From assembly GCA_046349435.1 (NCBI GenBank), contig JAXMCI010000004.1, forward strand, positions 62,001-126,000: a stretch of 64,000 bases of DNA, written 5' to 3'. This stretch comes from JAXMCI01 sp046349435 (GTDB lineage: Bacteria > Pseudomonadota > Alphaproteobacteria > Dongiales > Dongiaceae). The position numbers and the translations under genes are program-made. This document shows positions 41,161 to 49,597 of this stretch, one piece after another. The notes below the pieces were generated by a model, which was not told the origin of the DNA, ran no database searches, and saw nothing but the letters and a program-made list of their open reading frames with translations. How positions within the stretch are numbered: position 1 is the stretch's first letter; the number at the start of each line of letters is the position of its first letter.

Positions 41161-41212
41161 GTCAGGGGTCGCCGGGGCCGCCGCGCCGCGCTTTCCCGTG
41201 GCGCGGCCGGCT

Positions 41213-42460
41213 TCAGCCGCGCGCCAGGATGTGCCTGACCAGGCGCGGCGCCTCCTCGGCCACCGACAGGATGGTTCCGGAGCGCCGGGTCGAGGCGAAG
41301 TCGAGCCCGGCGAAATAGAGCCCGGGCAGGCGCGCCACGCCCTCCTCGTGGAGCGGCTGGCCCCGCTCGTCGAGCGCGCCGGGCAGCCGCACCCAGCCGA
41401 AATCGCCGTCGAACCCGGTGCACCAGATCACCGTCGACAGGCCGTGCTCCCGCCAGTCCAGCGCGCGGATCGGCGGGTCGGGCAGGATCGGCGCGACCGT
41501 CTCCGCCGGATCGGGCTCCGGCGGCGGCGCGTCGATCCCGAGCCGGGCGATGTGCTCGTCGATCAGCCGCTTGAAGCGCGCCGAGCTCTCGTCGCCGAGC
41601 CGCAGGTTGTCCGCGAGGTCGTCGGCGAAGGTCAGGTGACGGCCGTCCCCGTCCGTTCCGCTCAACCGCCCAAGCAGGACGACGCCCTGGGCGCTCAGCG
41701 ACTGCAGGCTGATGGTGTGGAGGGCCCCGATCAGCGAGCGCGACGCGGCACGGCCGCCGGCGGTGACGAAGTCGCGCCGGTGCACGTCGAACAACCCGCT
41801 CTCGACCAGCCAGAAGGTGGTATCGCGGCCGCGATAGCGGCGCACCAGCCGCGTCACCTCGCCGGTCGCGAGGTAGACCTTGCGGCCCTGCAGCGCGAGA
41901 TCCTCGGCCACCTGGCCGCCGGACTGCGCGCTGCCGACGACCAGCACGGCGCCGGCCGGCAGCGCCGCCGCGTTGCGATAGTCGGAGACGTCGATCTGGT
42001 GCAGTCCGGGCGGCAGCGTCGCCGCCAGCGCCGGCCGGCGCGGCCGGTTCAGGTTCCCGGTGCAGATGACGACGTTCCTCGCCAGCAGCTCGCGCCGGGG
42101 CGTCGCCAGCCGGTAGGCCGCCTCGCCCTCGTCGCGCGACAGCGCCAGCACCGGCGCGCCGGTCTCGACCGGCAGGTCCTGCCGCCGGGCATAGCCCTCG
42201 AGCAGCGCGACGAATTCCGCGCAGGTCATGCAGCCTTCCGGATCCGGCCCCTCGTAGCGCTCGCCCGGAAGCACGGTCAGCGCGTTGGGGATGTTCATCC
42301 GGAAGGAGTCCCAGCGCTGGCTGCGCCAGGTCTCGCCGATCCTGGCACGCTCCAGCACGACATGGCCGATGCCGGCCTGGCGCAGGCAGCAGGAGACCCC
42401 CAGGCCGGCCCACCCGGCGCCGATCACCACCGCCTCGAAGGCATCCCGAGCGCCTGCCAT
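41213..42460 (-). CDS. flavin-containing monooxygenase-like NAD(P)/FAD oxidoreductase (CzcO family)
   Basis: This 415-residue enzyme has the FAD motif VVIGAGWAGLGVSCCLRQAG, the second dinucleotide motif VLVVGSAQSGGQVAEDLALQ and, between them, LPPGLHQIDVSDYRN, similar to the FxGxxxHxxxY/W fingerprint of flavin monooxygenases. YFAGLDFASTRRSG near the C-terminus is the usual flavin-end motif. It should insert oxygen into a soft nucleophile (S or N) or a ketone using NADPH and O2. GGGAGGCGG precedes the ATG. It diverges from the acyl-CoA ligase gene with a 159-base gap, so the two may share control. Confidence 0.88.
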   Translation of the reverse strand: MAGARDAFEAVVIGAGWAGLGVSCCLRQAGIGHVVLERARIGETWRSQRWDSFRMNIPNALTVLPGERYEGPDPEGCMTCAEFVALLEGYARRQDLPVETGAPVLALSRDEGEAAYRLATPRRELLARNVVICTGNLNRPRRPALAATLPPGLHQIDVSDYRNAAALPAGAVLVVGSAQSGGQVAEDLALQGRKVYLATGEVTRLVRRYRGRDTTFWLVESGLFDVHRRDFVTAGGRAASRSLIGALHTISLQSLSAQGVVLLGRLSGTDGDGRHLTFADDLADNLRLGDESSARFKRLIDEHIARLGIDAPPPEPDPAETVAPILPDPPIRALDWREHGLSTVIWCTGFDGDFGWVRLPGALDERGQPLHEEGVARLPGLYFAGLDFASTRRSGTILSVAEEAPRLVRHILARG

Positions 42461-42619
42461 GGCCGCCTCCCGCGGCGATTGACCTCGCCGTCGTGCCGGG
42501 AGCTCGTTGCGCTCCCGCACGAAGTCTACACTGGCCGGCAAACCGCAGCGACGCGCATTCTCCGGCTCGGCCGCCGCGCTTCTGCGATGCGTCGCGGGCG
42601 CAGGCGAAGGAACGTTGCG

Positions 42620-44194
42620 ATGACGCTCACCATCGGGCACGAGATCGAGGCGATCGACCTGGCGCGGCTGCTCGGGCCCTGGGCGCGGGCCAGGCCGGAC
42701 GACCCGGCCCTGGTCACCGCCGAGGAGAGCCTCGGCTGGCGCGATCTCGACCGGGCCAGCCGCGCCTATGCTGCGGGCCTGCTCGCGCTCGGCCTGCGGC
42801 CCGGCGAGCGCGCCGCGTCGCTGATGCCGAACTGCAGCGCGCTGCTGGTTCACTATCTCGCCTGCCTGCGGGCCGGCATCGTCGCGGTGCCGCTCAACTA
42901 CCGCTACACGCCGCGGGAGATCGGTCACGGGCTGGCAGCCAGCGGCGCGTCCGTGCTGCTGGCGCACGCCGAGCGGGACGCCGACCTGGCGGCCTGCCCC
43001 GAGGCGGGTCGGCTGCGCCTCGGCGTCATCCGCCATCCCCACGGGACAGGCGGGGCGCCCGGCTTCGCCGCGCTCGCCGGGGGCGCTGCGCCGGACGCCG
43101 CCATCCCGGCGCCCGCCGCGGCCGATCCCGCGTTCATCTTCTTCACCTCGGGCAGCACCGGACCGGCCAAGGGCGTGACGCACAGCGGGGCCAGCCTCGG
43201 CGCCCAGATCGCCGCGGTGCTTGCCGCCCGCGAGATCGGCGCCGCGGACATCGTGCTGACCGGTGCGTCGCTGTCGCATATCGGCGCCCTCACCGACGCC
43301 CTCATGGCGATGGCGGCCGGCGCACGGCTGGTGATCCCGCGGCGGTTCGACGGCGCCGAGATCCTGCCGCTGCTGCGCGCCCACCGGCCGACCATGCTGC
43401 ACATGCTGGCGCCGGCCCTGTTCGCGCTGGTCCGCGAGCACGGCGCCGCGCGCGCCGATTTCGCCTCGGTCCGGCTCTGCCTGTCCGGCGGCGACAAGGT
43501 GCCGGGCCAGCTCGCCCGGCGCCTGCAGGCGCTGGCCGGCCTCGACGTTCACGAGCAGTACGGCATGACCGAGACGGGCATCTCGACCGTCAACCCGCCG
43601 CACGGCGTCAACAAGATCGGCTCGGTCGGCCGCCCGATGCCGGGCTTCGAGGTGGCGATCCGCGATGCCGAGGGCAGGGACCTGCCGGTCGGCGCGGAAG
43701 GCCGGCTGTGGGTCCGCTCGCCCGGCAACATGATCGGCTACTGGGGCGATCCCGCAGCGACGCGGGCGACCCTGCGCGAGGGCTGGCTCGATACCGGCGA
43801 CGTGATGCGGCTCGACGCCGACGGCTATCTCTGGTTCTGCGGCCGGCAGAAGCAGATCATCGTCCATGACGGCTCGAACATCTCGCCGCAGGAGGTCGAG
43901 GAGGCGCTGCTCGAGCACCCGGCCGTGGCCATGGCCGGCGCGGTCGGCGTCCGCAACCTGCTGCACGGCGAGAACGTCGACGCCTTCGTCGCCCTGCGCG
44001 ACGGCGCGCCGCCGCCCGGCGAGGCGGAGCTGATCGCGTTTGCCCGCGAGCGTATCGGCTACAAGGCGCCGGAGCACGTCTTCCTGCTCGACCGGCTGCC
44101 GCAGACCCCGACGGGCAAGCTCGACCGCGGCGCGCTGAAGCAGCTCGCCGCGGAGCGGCACGCCGGGGCGGTGGATTTTCCCTCCTCCGCGTGA
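42620..44194 (+). CDS. AMP-dependent acyl-CoA synthetase/ligase (ANL superfamily)
   Basis: This 524-residue ligase activates a carboxylic acid as acyl-AMP and then its CoA thioester. The motifs are FFTSGSTGPAKGVTHS (P-loop-like A3), EQYGMTETG (A5), TGDVMRLDADGYLWFCGRQK (A7-A8) and the catalytic lysine in PTGKLDR. Length is typical. The ATG at 42620 follows GAAGGA. It converges with the formamidase-like hydrolase gene (9-base gap between stops) and is divergent from the monooxygenase gene. The pairing suggests degradation of a small acid or ketone, but the acyl substrate cannot be read off. Confidence 0.9.
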   Translation: MTLTIGHEIEAIDLARLLGPWARARPDDPALVTAEESLGWRDLDRASRAYAAGLLALGLRPGERAASLMPNCSALLVHYLACLRAGIVAVPLNYRYTPREIGHGLAASGASVLLAHAERDADLAACPEAGRLRLGVIRHPHGTGGAPGFAALAGGAAPDAAIPAPAAADPAFIFFTSGSTGPAKGVTHSGASLGAQIAAVLAAREIGAADIVLTGASLSHIGALTDALMAMAAGARLVIPRRFDGAEILPLLRAHRPTMLHMLAPALFALVREHGAARADFASVRLCLSGGDKVPGQLARRLQALAGLDVHEQYGMTETGISTVNPPHGVNKIGSVGRPMPGFEVAIRDAEGRDLPVGAEGRLWVRSPGNMIGYWGDPAATRATLREGWLDTGDVMRLDADGYLWFCGRQKQIIVHDGSNISPQEVEEALLEHPAVAMAGAVGVRNLLHGENVDAFVALRDGAPPPGEAELIAFARERIGYKAPEHVFLLDRLPQTPTGKLDRGALKQLAAERHAGAVDFPSSA

Positions 44195-44203
44195 CGGCGC
44201 CGG

Positions 44204-45058
44204 TCAGCCGGCGGCGAGCCCCAGCACCGTGCGCGTCAGGTGGCTGTCCGGCCGGCGCAGCGCGTCGAGGATGGTGAAGTGGTTGGCGCCGGCGATCGGC
44301 ACCAGGTCGCCCGGCAGGTGCGCCGCGGCGCGCCGGGCGTGGAAGCGGCGGCTGCTCGCCACCATGGCCGGCAGCTCGGCGGTGCCGTAGGCGATGGCGA
44401 GCGGCTTGGCGACCCCCGGCCGGCGCATCGGCGACAGGCCGGCGACCTCCGCCTCGGTCAGCCGCAGCTTGTCGTTGACGTGCGGCGAGTCGCGCAGCCC
44501 GCCGAGATCGAACACGCCGGAGATGGCGAGGCCGGCGGCGATCGCCGGATGGTCGAGCAGCAGGGCCGTGAGATGCCCGCCGGCCGACCAGCCGGTGACG
44601 ATCAGCGGCCCGGCGATGCCGTGCGCGGCACGGTTCGCCCCGAGCCAGTCGAAGGCGGCGCGGAGCTCGTCCGCGATCCGCGTCAGCCCGGCCTCGGGCG
44701 CCAGCGTGTAGCCCGGCAGCGCCGCCGACCAGCCATGGCCGAGCGCGCCCTCGGCCAGGCAGGCGAAGATCTCCTGGCTGCCGCGCTGCCAGTAGCCGCC
44801 ATGGATGTGGACGAAGCAGGGCGCACCCGCGTCGCCGGCGGGATAGAGATCCCAGCGCGTCCGCTCGTCGGCCCGGTAGGGCAGGTCGAGATGCTCCGGC
44901 CGCGCTGCCCGCAGGCGCTCCGAGGCGGCCGCCCATTCCGCGGTCTTCGCCGCCGCCACCTCCGGCCCGACATGGGCGACGTTGTTGTAGGCGAGGTTGC
45001 GCTCGGCCAGCGACAGGGTCTCCCAGTCGCGCGCCGTTGCCTCGATGCTCGCAGCCAT
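44204..45058 (-). CDS. alpha/beta hydrolase, kynurenine formamidase-like
   Basis: This 284-residue hydrolase has HGGYWQRGSQEIFACLAEGA (oxyanion region HGG-Y-W), the nucleophile GWSAGGHLTALLL and a C-terminal His in GANHFTILDAL. The HGGYWQ motif, the overall length and the N-terminal YNNVAHV segment resemble arylformamidases (KynB-type alpha/beta hydrolases). It could hydrolyse N-formyl-kynurenine or another amide or ester. No tryptophan-pathway genes are nearby, so the name is structural. It diverges from the toxin-antitoxin locus over 109 bases. Confidence 0.82.
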   Translation of the reverse strand: MAASIEATARDWETLSLAERNLAYNNVAHVGPEVAAAKTAEWAAASERLRAARPEHLDLPYRADERTRWDLYPAGDAGAPCFVHIHGGYWQRGSQEIFACLAEGALGHGWSAALPGYTLAPEAGLTRIADELRAAFDWLGANRAAHGIAGPLIVTGWSAGGHLTALLLDHPAIAAGLAISGVFDLGGLRDSPHVNDKLRLTEAEVAGLSPMRRPGVAKPLAIAYGTAELPAMVASSRRFHARRAAAHLPGDLVPIAGANHFTILDALRRPDSHLTRTVLGLAAG

Positions 45059-45133
45059 GAGACCTCACCTGCCCGGATGGCAATCATATCTATGCCGCGC
45101 CGGCCCCCGCGGCGGCGCTGCATTTCTGTACGT

Positions 45134-45162
45134 TTGACGTCACGCGTAACGCGGTGTAGCAC
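45134..45162 (+). promoter_or_regulatory. putative sigma-70-type promoter of the HigBA locus
   Basis: TTGACG and TAGCAC separated by 17 bases stand just 5 bases before the HigB start codon, with ACGCGTAACGCG repeats inside the spacer where an antitoxin could bind. The leader would be very short. The prediction is from spacing and sequence only. Confidence 0.4.
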
Positions 45163-45167
45163 TCGGC

Positions 45168-45465
45168 ATGATCCGCAGCTACGGCAATAGCCTGACGGAG
45201 CGGTTTGCCAATGGCGAGGGTCGCAGTTCGAGCCATTCCGACGCCAGGCGGAAAAGGCACTCTGACCGTCTGGATGCCGCGGCCAGCTTGAGCGACATCG
45301 CGGGGTTCCTGGCACCGGCTGGAAAAGCTCAGGGCGACCGAGCCGGAAGCTACAGCATCCGCATCAACGACCAGTGGCGGATCTGCTTCAAATGGCCGGA
45401 CGGCTCGACCGGGCCGGCCAGTTACCATCGAGGACTATCATTGCGAGGTGAGCGATGGCTCGTAG
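45168..45465 (+). pseudogene. HigB-type (RelE/ParE) toxin gene broken by several single-base indels
   Basis: The start (MIRSYGNSLTERFANGEG) and the end (AVTIEDYHCEVSDGS, stop at 45463-45465) are HigB-like but lie in different frames. Between them, family-like pieces appear in alternating frames: FEPFRRQAEKAL, DRLDAAASLSDIAG, HRLEKLR and GDRAGSYSIRINDQWRICFKWPDGS. At least five frame changes are needed, by one-base losses in CAAG and GGGG-like runs and a likely extra T near 45262. No functional toxin is encoded as the sequence stands. The locus order and the overlap with HigA are otherwise standard. Real decay and local sequence error are both possible. Confidence 0.75.
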
Positions 45466-45771
45466 CGCTATTCATCCCGGCGAGCATCTGGCGGATGCCA
45501 TGGGCGCTCTCGGCTTCAGCGGCGGCGGCTCGCGCGCGATATCCAGGTGCTCGCCAACCGGATCAGCGGCATCCTCCGCGGCACGCGGGCGGTGACGGCC
45601 GACACCGCGTTGCGGCTCGGGCGCTACTTCGGCACCAGCGCCGAGTTCTGGATGAACCTGCAGCAGCTCGACGACCTGCGCCGCGCGACGGAGCATCTGG
45701 GCAAGAGCCTCGACGCGATCCCGGCCGCCAAGGCTCGTGCGGCCAATCTCGGGCGATCCTCGGCGGCGTAG
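45455..45771 (+). pseudogene. HigA-type antitoxin gene with one frameshift
   Basis: The ATG at 45455 overlaps the HigB stop, as in intact higBA pairs, and begins MARSAIHPGEHLADAMGALG. The frame must shift near 45522-45535 (FS then LARDIQVLANRISGILRGTR), after which the XRE helix-turn-helix and YFGTSAEFWMNLQQLDDLRR run to the stop. One missing base in the GGC-repeat stretch explains it. A shorter product starting at GTG 45547 would lack part of the DNA-binding domain. If the toxin is dead there is no selection to keep the antitoxin, which fits the decay of both. Confidence 0.75.
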
Positions 45772-45825
45772 GACCGAGGAGTTCCGGCGTCCCGGGCGGC
45801 TCCGCTCGCGGCGGCGGCGGCGCCC

Positions 45826-47037
45826 CTACTGCAGCAGCCCGCGCGCGGCCAGGTTGCGCATCAGAGCGACGCTGCCGAAGGTCCAGGGCGGGCAGCGGTC
45901 GGAGCGCTGCACCCGGTTGACCAGCCGGCCGAGCCAGGGCGAGGCGATGGTGACGACGTCGCCCTCCCGGTGGGTGAAGCCCTTGCCGGGGGCCTCGCGG
46001 TCCTTGACCGGGGCGAACATGGTGCCGGTGAACAGCACGAAGCCGTCGGGATACTGGTGGTTGGCGCCGATCGCCTGGCCGACCAGGTCGAGCAGGTCGC
46101 GGCTGATCTCCGACAGCGAGCTGGAGCCTTCGAGGGTGAAGCCCTCCGGGCCGTCGACCGACAGGCTGACCTCGCTCTGGCGCAGCGTGTCGAGGGTGAA
46201 GCCGACGTCGAGCAGCCGGATGAAGGGGCCGATCGCCGTCGAGGCGTTGTTGTCCTTGGCCTTGCCGAGCAGCAGGGCGCTGCGCCCCTCGACGTCGCGC
46301 AGGTTGACGTCGTTGCCGAGCGTGGCGCCGACCAGCCTGCCGTCCGGCGCCACCACCAGCACGACCTCCGGCTCCGGGTTGTTCCAGGTCGAGACCGGGT
46401 GGATGCCGACATCGGCGCCGTAGCCGACCGCCGACATCGGCTGCGCCTTGGTGAAGATCTCGGCGTCGGGGCCGATGCCGACCTCGAGATAGGGCGACCA
46501 CAGCCCGCGCTCGATCAGCGCCTGGCGCAGCTCCATGGCTGCCGGGCTGCCCGGCTTGACCTTGCGCAGGTCGCCGCCGATGCGCTCGCCGAGCTCGCGG
46601 CGCAGCGTCTCGGCGCGGGCGGGATCGCCGCCGGCCCGCTCCTCGATGACCCGCTCGACCATGCTGCGGGCGAAGGTCACGCCGGCCGCCTTGATCGCCT
46701 GCAGGTCGACCGGCGCCAGCAGATGCGGCTTGGCCGGGTCGATCGATCCGGCGACGCTGTTGGCGAGCAGCGCGTCGAGGCTGCCGATCCGCCGTCCGGC
46801 CGTCTCGCGGGCCAGCCGCACGGGATCCGGGGCGGCGCAGAGCTGGGCCATGGTCGGCGCCGCGGCGCCGAGGTCGTGGACGCCATCGCGGCGGATCGCC
46901 ACCACCGCCGGGCCGGCCGGCTGGTCGCCGGTTCCGGGCAGCCAGGCGCGGCCGACCAGGGTGCCGGCGGTGTCGTCCTGCGGCAGGACGGCGGGCGCCG
47001 CCACCGGCGCCCAGGGGCCGGCGCTGGCGTCGCTCAC
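45826..47037 (-). CDS. FAH-superfamily 2-keto-3-deoxy-sugar-acid dehydratase, XylX-like
   Basis: This 403-residue enzyme follows the Caulobacter XylX pattern (2-keto-3-deoxy-D-xylonate dehydratase): LLAPVDLQAIKAAGVTFARS, VERVIEERAGGDPARAETLR, YLEVGIGPDAEIFTKAQPMS, WNNPEPEVVLVVAPDG, GNDVNLRDVEGRSALLLGKA, KDNNASTAIGPFIRLLD and PDGFVLFTGTMFAPVKDRE. The acidic residues in NPEPE and NDVNLRD should bind Mg2+. The product would be a 2-oxoglutarate-semialdehyde-type compound. The GTG start overlaps the aldo/keto reductase gene by 4 bases (GTGA), so they form a coupled pair. Confidence 0.88.
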   Translation of the reverse strand: MSDASAGPWAPVAAPAVLPQDDTAGTLVGRAWLPGTGDQPAGPAVVAIRRDGVHDLGAAAPTMAQLCAAPDPVRLARETAGRRIGSLDALLANSVAGSIDPAKPHLLAPVDLQAIKAAGVTFARSMVERVIEERAGGDPARAETLRRELGERIGGDLRKVKPGSPAAMELRQALIERGLWSPYLEVGIGPDAEIFTKAQPMSAVGYGADVGIHPVSTWNNPEPEVVLVVAPDGRLVGATLGNDVNLRDVEGRSALLLGKAKDNNASTAIGPFIRLLDVGFTLDTLRQSEVSLSVDGPEGFTLEGSSSLSEISRDLLDLVGQAIGANHQYPDGFVLFTGTMFAPVKDREAPGKGFTHREGDVVTIASPWLGRLVNRVQRSDRCPPWTFGSVALMRNLAARGLLQ

Positions 47038-48047
47038 GGCGTCGGCGCGTCCTGGCGCACCAGCCCCTCGGCCTTCAGCTCGCCCCAGAGGGCGGCGGGG
47101 ATCTTGTGGCGGTAGAGCGCCAGGTTGGCCTCGATCTCGGCCGCCCGCCGGCCGCCGGGGATGACCGCGGCGATCGCCGGATGGTGCAGCGGGAACTGCA
47201 GCGCGGCGGCGGCCAGCGGCACGCCGTGGCGCCGGCACGCCGCCTCGATGCGGCGCACCTTGTCCAGGATCTCCGGCGGCGCCGCCTTGTAGTCGTACAT
47301 GGCGCCGGCGACCGGGCCGCTCGCCAGGATGCCGGAATTGTACGGGCCGCCGATGATGATGCTCATGCTGCGCTCGACGCACATCGGCAGGAAGCGGTCG
47401 AGCGCCGCCTGCTCGAGCAGGGTGTAGCGCCCGGCCAGCAGGAAGCAGTCGAACGGCGCCCGCTCGGCGAACTCGATGCAGGGCTCGATCTCGTTGACGC
47501 CGACGCCGAGCGCCTGGACGACGCCCTCCTCGCGCAGCTTCGTGATGGCCTTGTAGGCGCCGGCCATCGCCGCCTCGAAGTTGCGCCGGTAGTTGTCGCC
47601 CTGGTTGCGGTGGTCGACATCGTGGATGAACAGGATGTCGACCTTGTTGACGCCGAGCCGCGCCAGGCTGTCCTCGACCTCGCGCATCACCTGGTCGTAG
47701 CCATACTCGAAGCGGATCTCGAAGGGCGGCACCTCGGCGAAGTTGCCGCCCGCCACCTTGTCCTGCTTCGAGGCGGTGACGCGCCAGCCGACCTTGGTCG
47801 ACAGCACCAGCTTCTCCGGCTTCGCCAGCCGCACGGCGACGCCGGTGCGCAGCTCGCTGAGGCCGTGGCCGTAGAGCGGCGCCGTGTCGAAGTAGCGCAC
47901 GCCGCCATCGAGCGCGGCCTGGATCGAGCCGATCGCGTCGCGCTCGGTGACGACCTGGTAGATGTTGCCGAGACCGGTCCCGCCGAAGCCGAACTCGGTC
48001 ACCGCCACCGGCGTCTTGCCGATGCGGCGTGTCGGGATTGTGCTCAC
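47034..48047 (-). CDS. aldo/keto reductase, D-threo-aldose (L-fucose) 1-dehydrogenase-like
   Basis: This 337-residue AKR has the catalytic set Asp and Tyr in GGVRYFDTAPLYGHGLSE, Lys in LSTKVGW and His in FIHDVDH. It resembles L-fucose/D-threo-aldose 1-dehydrogenases and pyridoxal dehydrogenase-like AKRs, with the long VPPFEIRFEYGYDQVMREVE segment. The reaction would be oxidation of a sugar to its lactone with NAD(P)+. The GTG at 48047 gives the N-terminus STIPTRRIGKTPVAVTEFG; the frame further upstream shows no homology and crosses the operator-like palindrome. It is divergent from the IclR gene. Confidence 0.85.
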   Translation of the reverse strand: MSTIPTRRIGKTPVAVTEFGFGGTGLGNIYQVVTERDAIGSIQAALDGGVRYFDTAPLYGHGLSELRTGVAVRLAKPEKLVLSTKVGWRVTASKQDKVAGGNFAEVPPFEIRFEYGYDQVMREVEDSLARLGVNKVDILFIHDVDHRNQGDNYRRNFEAAMAGAYKAITKLREEGVVQALGVGVNEIEPCIEFAERAPFDCFLLAGRYTLLEQAALDRFLPMCVERSMSIIIGGPYNSGILASGPVAGAMYDYKAAPPEILDKVRRIEAACRRHGVPLAAAALQFPLHHPAIAAVIPGGRRAAEIEANLALYRHKIPAALWGELKAEGLVRQDAPTP

Positions 48048-48074
48048 GGGCGGTGTCTCGACTTCCCTGATCGA

Positions 48075-48091
48075 GGTCCGTATAGTGGACC
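48075..48091. promoter_or_regulatory. palindrome in the divergent IclR/AKR promoter region
   Basis: GGTCC-GTATAGT-GGACC is a perfect 5-base inverted repeat with a 7-base spacer, in the 134-base gap between the AKR start (48047) and the IclR start (48182). It is a good candidate operator for the adjacent IclR regulator controlling the dehydrogenase-dehydratase operon. Unproven. Confidence 0.5.
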
Positions 48092-48181
48092 GATACTCCG
48101 GATCTTGGATTGGATGGTGACGGAGCCGCCGCCGCTTTGTCAACGGGCGGCGGCCGTCGCGAGGGGAGCGGGCGGGCGCGG

Positions 48182-48979
48182 ATGGATCGTGCGGACGTCG
48201 CGAGGCAGACCTCGGTGGGCAAGGCGCTGCACCTGCTCGAGGTGCTGGGCCGGCTCTCCGGCCGGCAGGACATCCGGCTCGCCGACATCGTGCGCGAGAC
48301 CGGGCTGCAGAAGCCGACGGCGCACCGGCTGCTCTCCGAGCTGAAGGCCCGCGAGTTCGTCGAGCAGGACCGCGACAGCGGCCGCTACCGGCTCGGCCGC
48401 AAGCTGATGCTGCTCTCCGCCCAGCTCTATGCCGGGACCGACCTGCGGGAGCGGGCGCGGCCGCACCTGCGGGCGCTGGTCGAGGCCACCGGCATGACCG
48501 CCAACCTGGCGGTGCGCGACGGCGGCGAGGTCGTCTACATCGACAAGATCGAGGGCCGCTTCGCCGTGCAGCTGCGCTCCGCCATCGGCTGGCGCGGGCC
48601 GCTGCACTGCACCGGGCTCGGCAAGGCGCTGCTCGCCTTCGGCGGCCCGGAGGTGGCCGAGGCGCTGTCGCGCCAGCCGCTGCCCCGGCTCACTCCCAGC
48701 ACCATCGTCGACCGCGCCGCGCTCGAGCGCGACCTGGCCGAGACCCGCGAGCGCGGCTACGCCGTCGACGAGCGCGAGCACGAGCCGGAGGTGCGCTGCG
48801 TCGCCGCCCCGGTCCTCGACCATCTCGACGAGGTCGCCGGGGCGATCAGCGTCTCCGGCACGGTGACCCAGCTGACCCGCGCCATGGTCCCGGAGATCGG
48901 CCGGCTGGTGCGCGAGCAGGCCGACCGGATCAGCCGCAGCCTGGGCCATGGCGGGGCGGCGCGGGGCGGCGCGAGCTGA
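48182..48979 (+). CDS. IclR-family transcriptional regulator
   Basis: This 265-residue protein has the N-terminal winged helix-turn-helix (VGKALHLLEVLGRLSGRQDI; IVRETGLQKPTAHRLLSELK) and the effector-binding domain (GGEVVYIDKIEGRFAVQLRS; LHCTGLGKALLAFGGPEV; PVLDHLDEVAGAISVSGTVT). The ATG at 48182 is chosen since the frame upstream has no homology. It is intact, unlike the IclR gene at 24593-25395. Divergent arrangement with AKR and XylX-like genes, and FucU 68 bases downstream, indicate that it controls an aldose oxidation pathway, probably with a sugar acid as effector. Confidence 0.93.
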   Translation: MDRADVARQTSVGKALHLLEVLGRLSGRQDIRLADIVRETGLQKPTAHRLLSELKAREFVEQDRDSGRYRLGRKLMLLSAQLYAGTDLRERARPHLRALVEATGMTANLAVRDGGEVVYIDKIEGRFAVQLRSAIGWRGPLHCTGLGKALLAFGGPEVAEALSRQPLPRLTPSTIVDRAALERDLAETRERGYAVDEREHEPEVRCVAAPVLDHLDEVAGAISVSGTVTQLTRAMVPEIGRLVREQADRISRSLGHGGAARGGAS

Positions 48980-49047
48980 GCCCCACGCCGGGCGTGCAAG
49001 GCGTCATGCTTCGGCGCTAGGCTGGGGCGGGATTCGGAGGTGACGGG

Positions 49048-49482
49048 ATGCTCAAGGGGATCGATCCGCTGCTCAATGCCGACCTGCTGCATCTCCTGGC
49101 CGCGGCCGGCCACGGCGACGAGATCGTCATCGTCGACGCCAACTTCCCGGCCACCTCGGTGGCCAACCGGCTGGTGCGCTATGACGGGGTCGACGCGGTC
49201 CGCGTGCTGCAGGCGGTGCTCAGCCTGTTCCCGCTCGACGGCTTCGTGCCCGACCCGGCGCAGGTCATGCAGGTGGTCGGCGATCCCGGCGCGGTGCCGC
49301 CGGTGGTCAAGGAGTTCCAGGCCGCCTGCGACGCCGCCGAGGGCAAGCCGGTGACGATCGGCCGGCTGGAGCGCTTCGCCTTCTACGAGCGCGCCAAGGC
49401 CTGCTTCGCGCTGGTCTCGACCGGCGAGCGCCGGCTCTACGGCAACATCATCCTGAAGAAGGGTGTTATCCCCCCGTCGTGA
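49048..49482 (+). CDS. fucU: RbsD/FucU-family sugar mutarotase
   Basis: This 144-residue protein has the FucU core: MLKGIDPLLNADLLHLLAAA, GHGDEIVIVDANFPATSVA and the C-terminal FYERAKACFALVSTGERRLYGN. FucU interconverts the anomers of L-fucose and related sugars; RbsD does the same for D-ribose. The conserved histidine in GHGD and the tyrosine of LYGN are the usual catalytic-site residues. GGAGGTGA stands 5 bases before the ATG. It follows the IclR gene by 68 bases. It would feed the correct anomer to the aldose 1-dehydrogenase. L-fucose, D-arabinose and L-galactose all fit the family. Confidence 0.9.
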   Translation: MLKGIDPLLNADLLHLLAAAGHGDEIVIVDANFPATSVANRLVRYDGVDAVRVLQAVLSLFPLDGFVPDPAQVMQVVGDPGAVPPVVKEFQAACDAAEGKPVTIGRLERFAFYERAKACFALVSTGERRLYGNIILKKGVIPPS

Positions 49483-49507
49483 CCGGGACAGCGGAGATCA
49501 CGGAATT

Positions 49508-49552
49508 GGGCCAGACCATTTCGGGCCAGACCACATTGAGCCAGACCACCAT
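49508..49552. repeat. three tandem 15-bp repeats
   Basis: GGGCCAGACCATTTC, GGGCCAGACCACATT and GAGCCAGACCACCAT lie head to tail between fucU and pgm. In the frame that runs into pgm they would read G/E-P-D-H-x three times. They probably mark a local slippage duplication in the pgm leader and are probably not translated, since pgm homology begins at 49598. Confidence 0.7.
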
Positions 49553-49597
49553 GCCGGCGCCGGCCGCCCTGCCCCCACGCCTCGCAACGGCGCGCCG

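Noticed and set aside
45547..45771. Intact short antitoxin starting at GTG 45547
   Set aside because: It would lack the first helices of the XRE domain, and the missing part is clearly encoded upstream in another frame.
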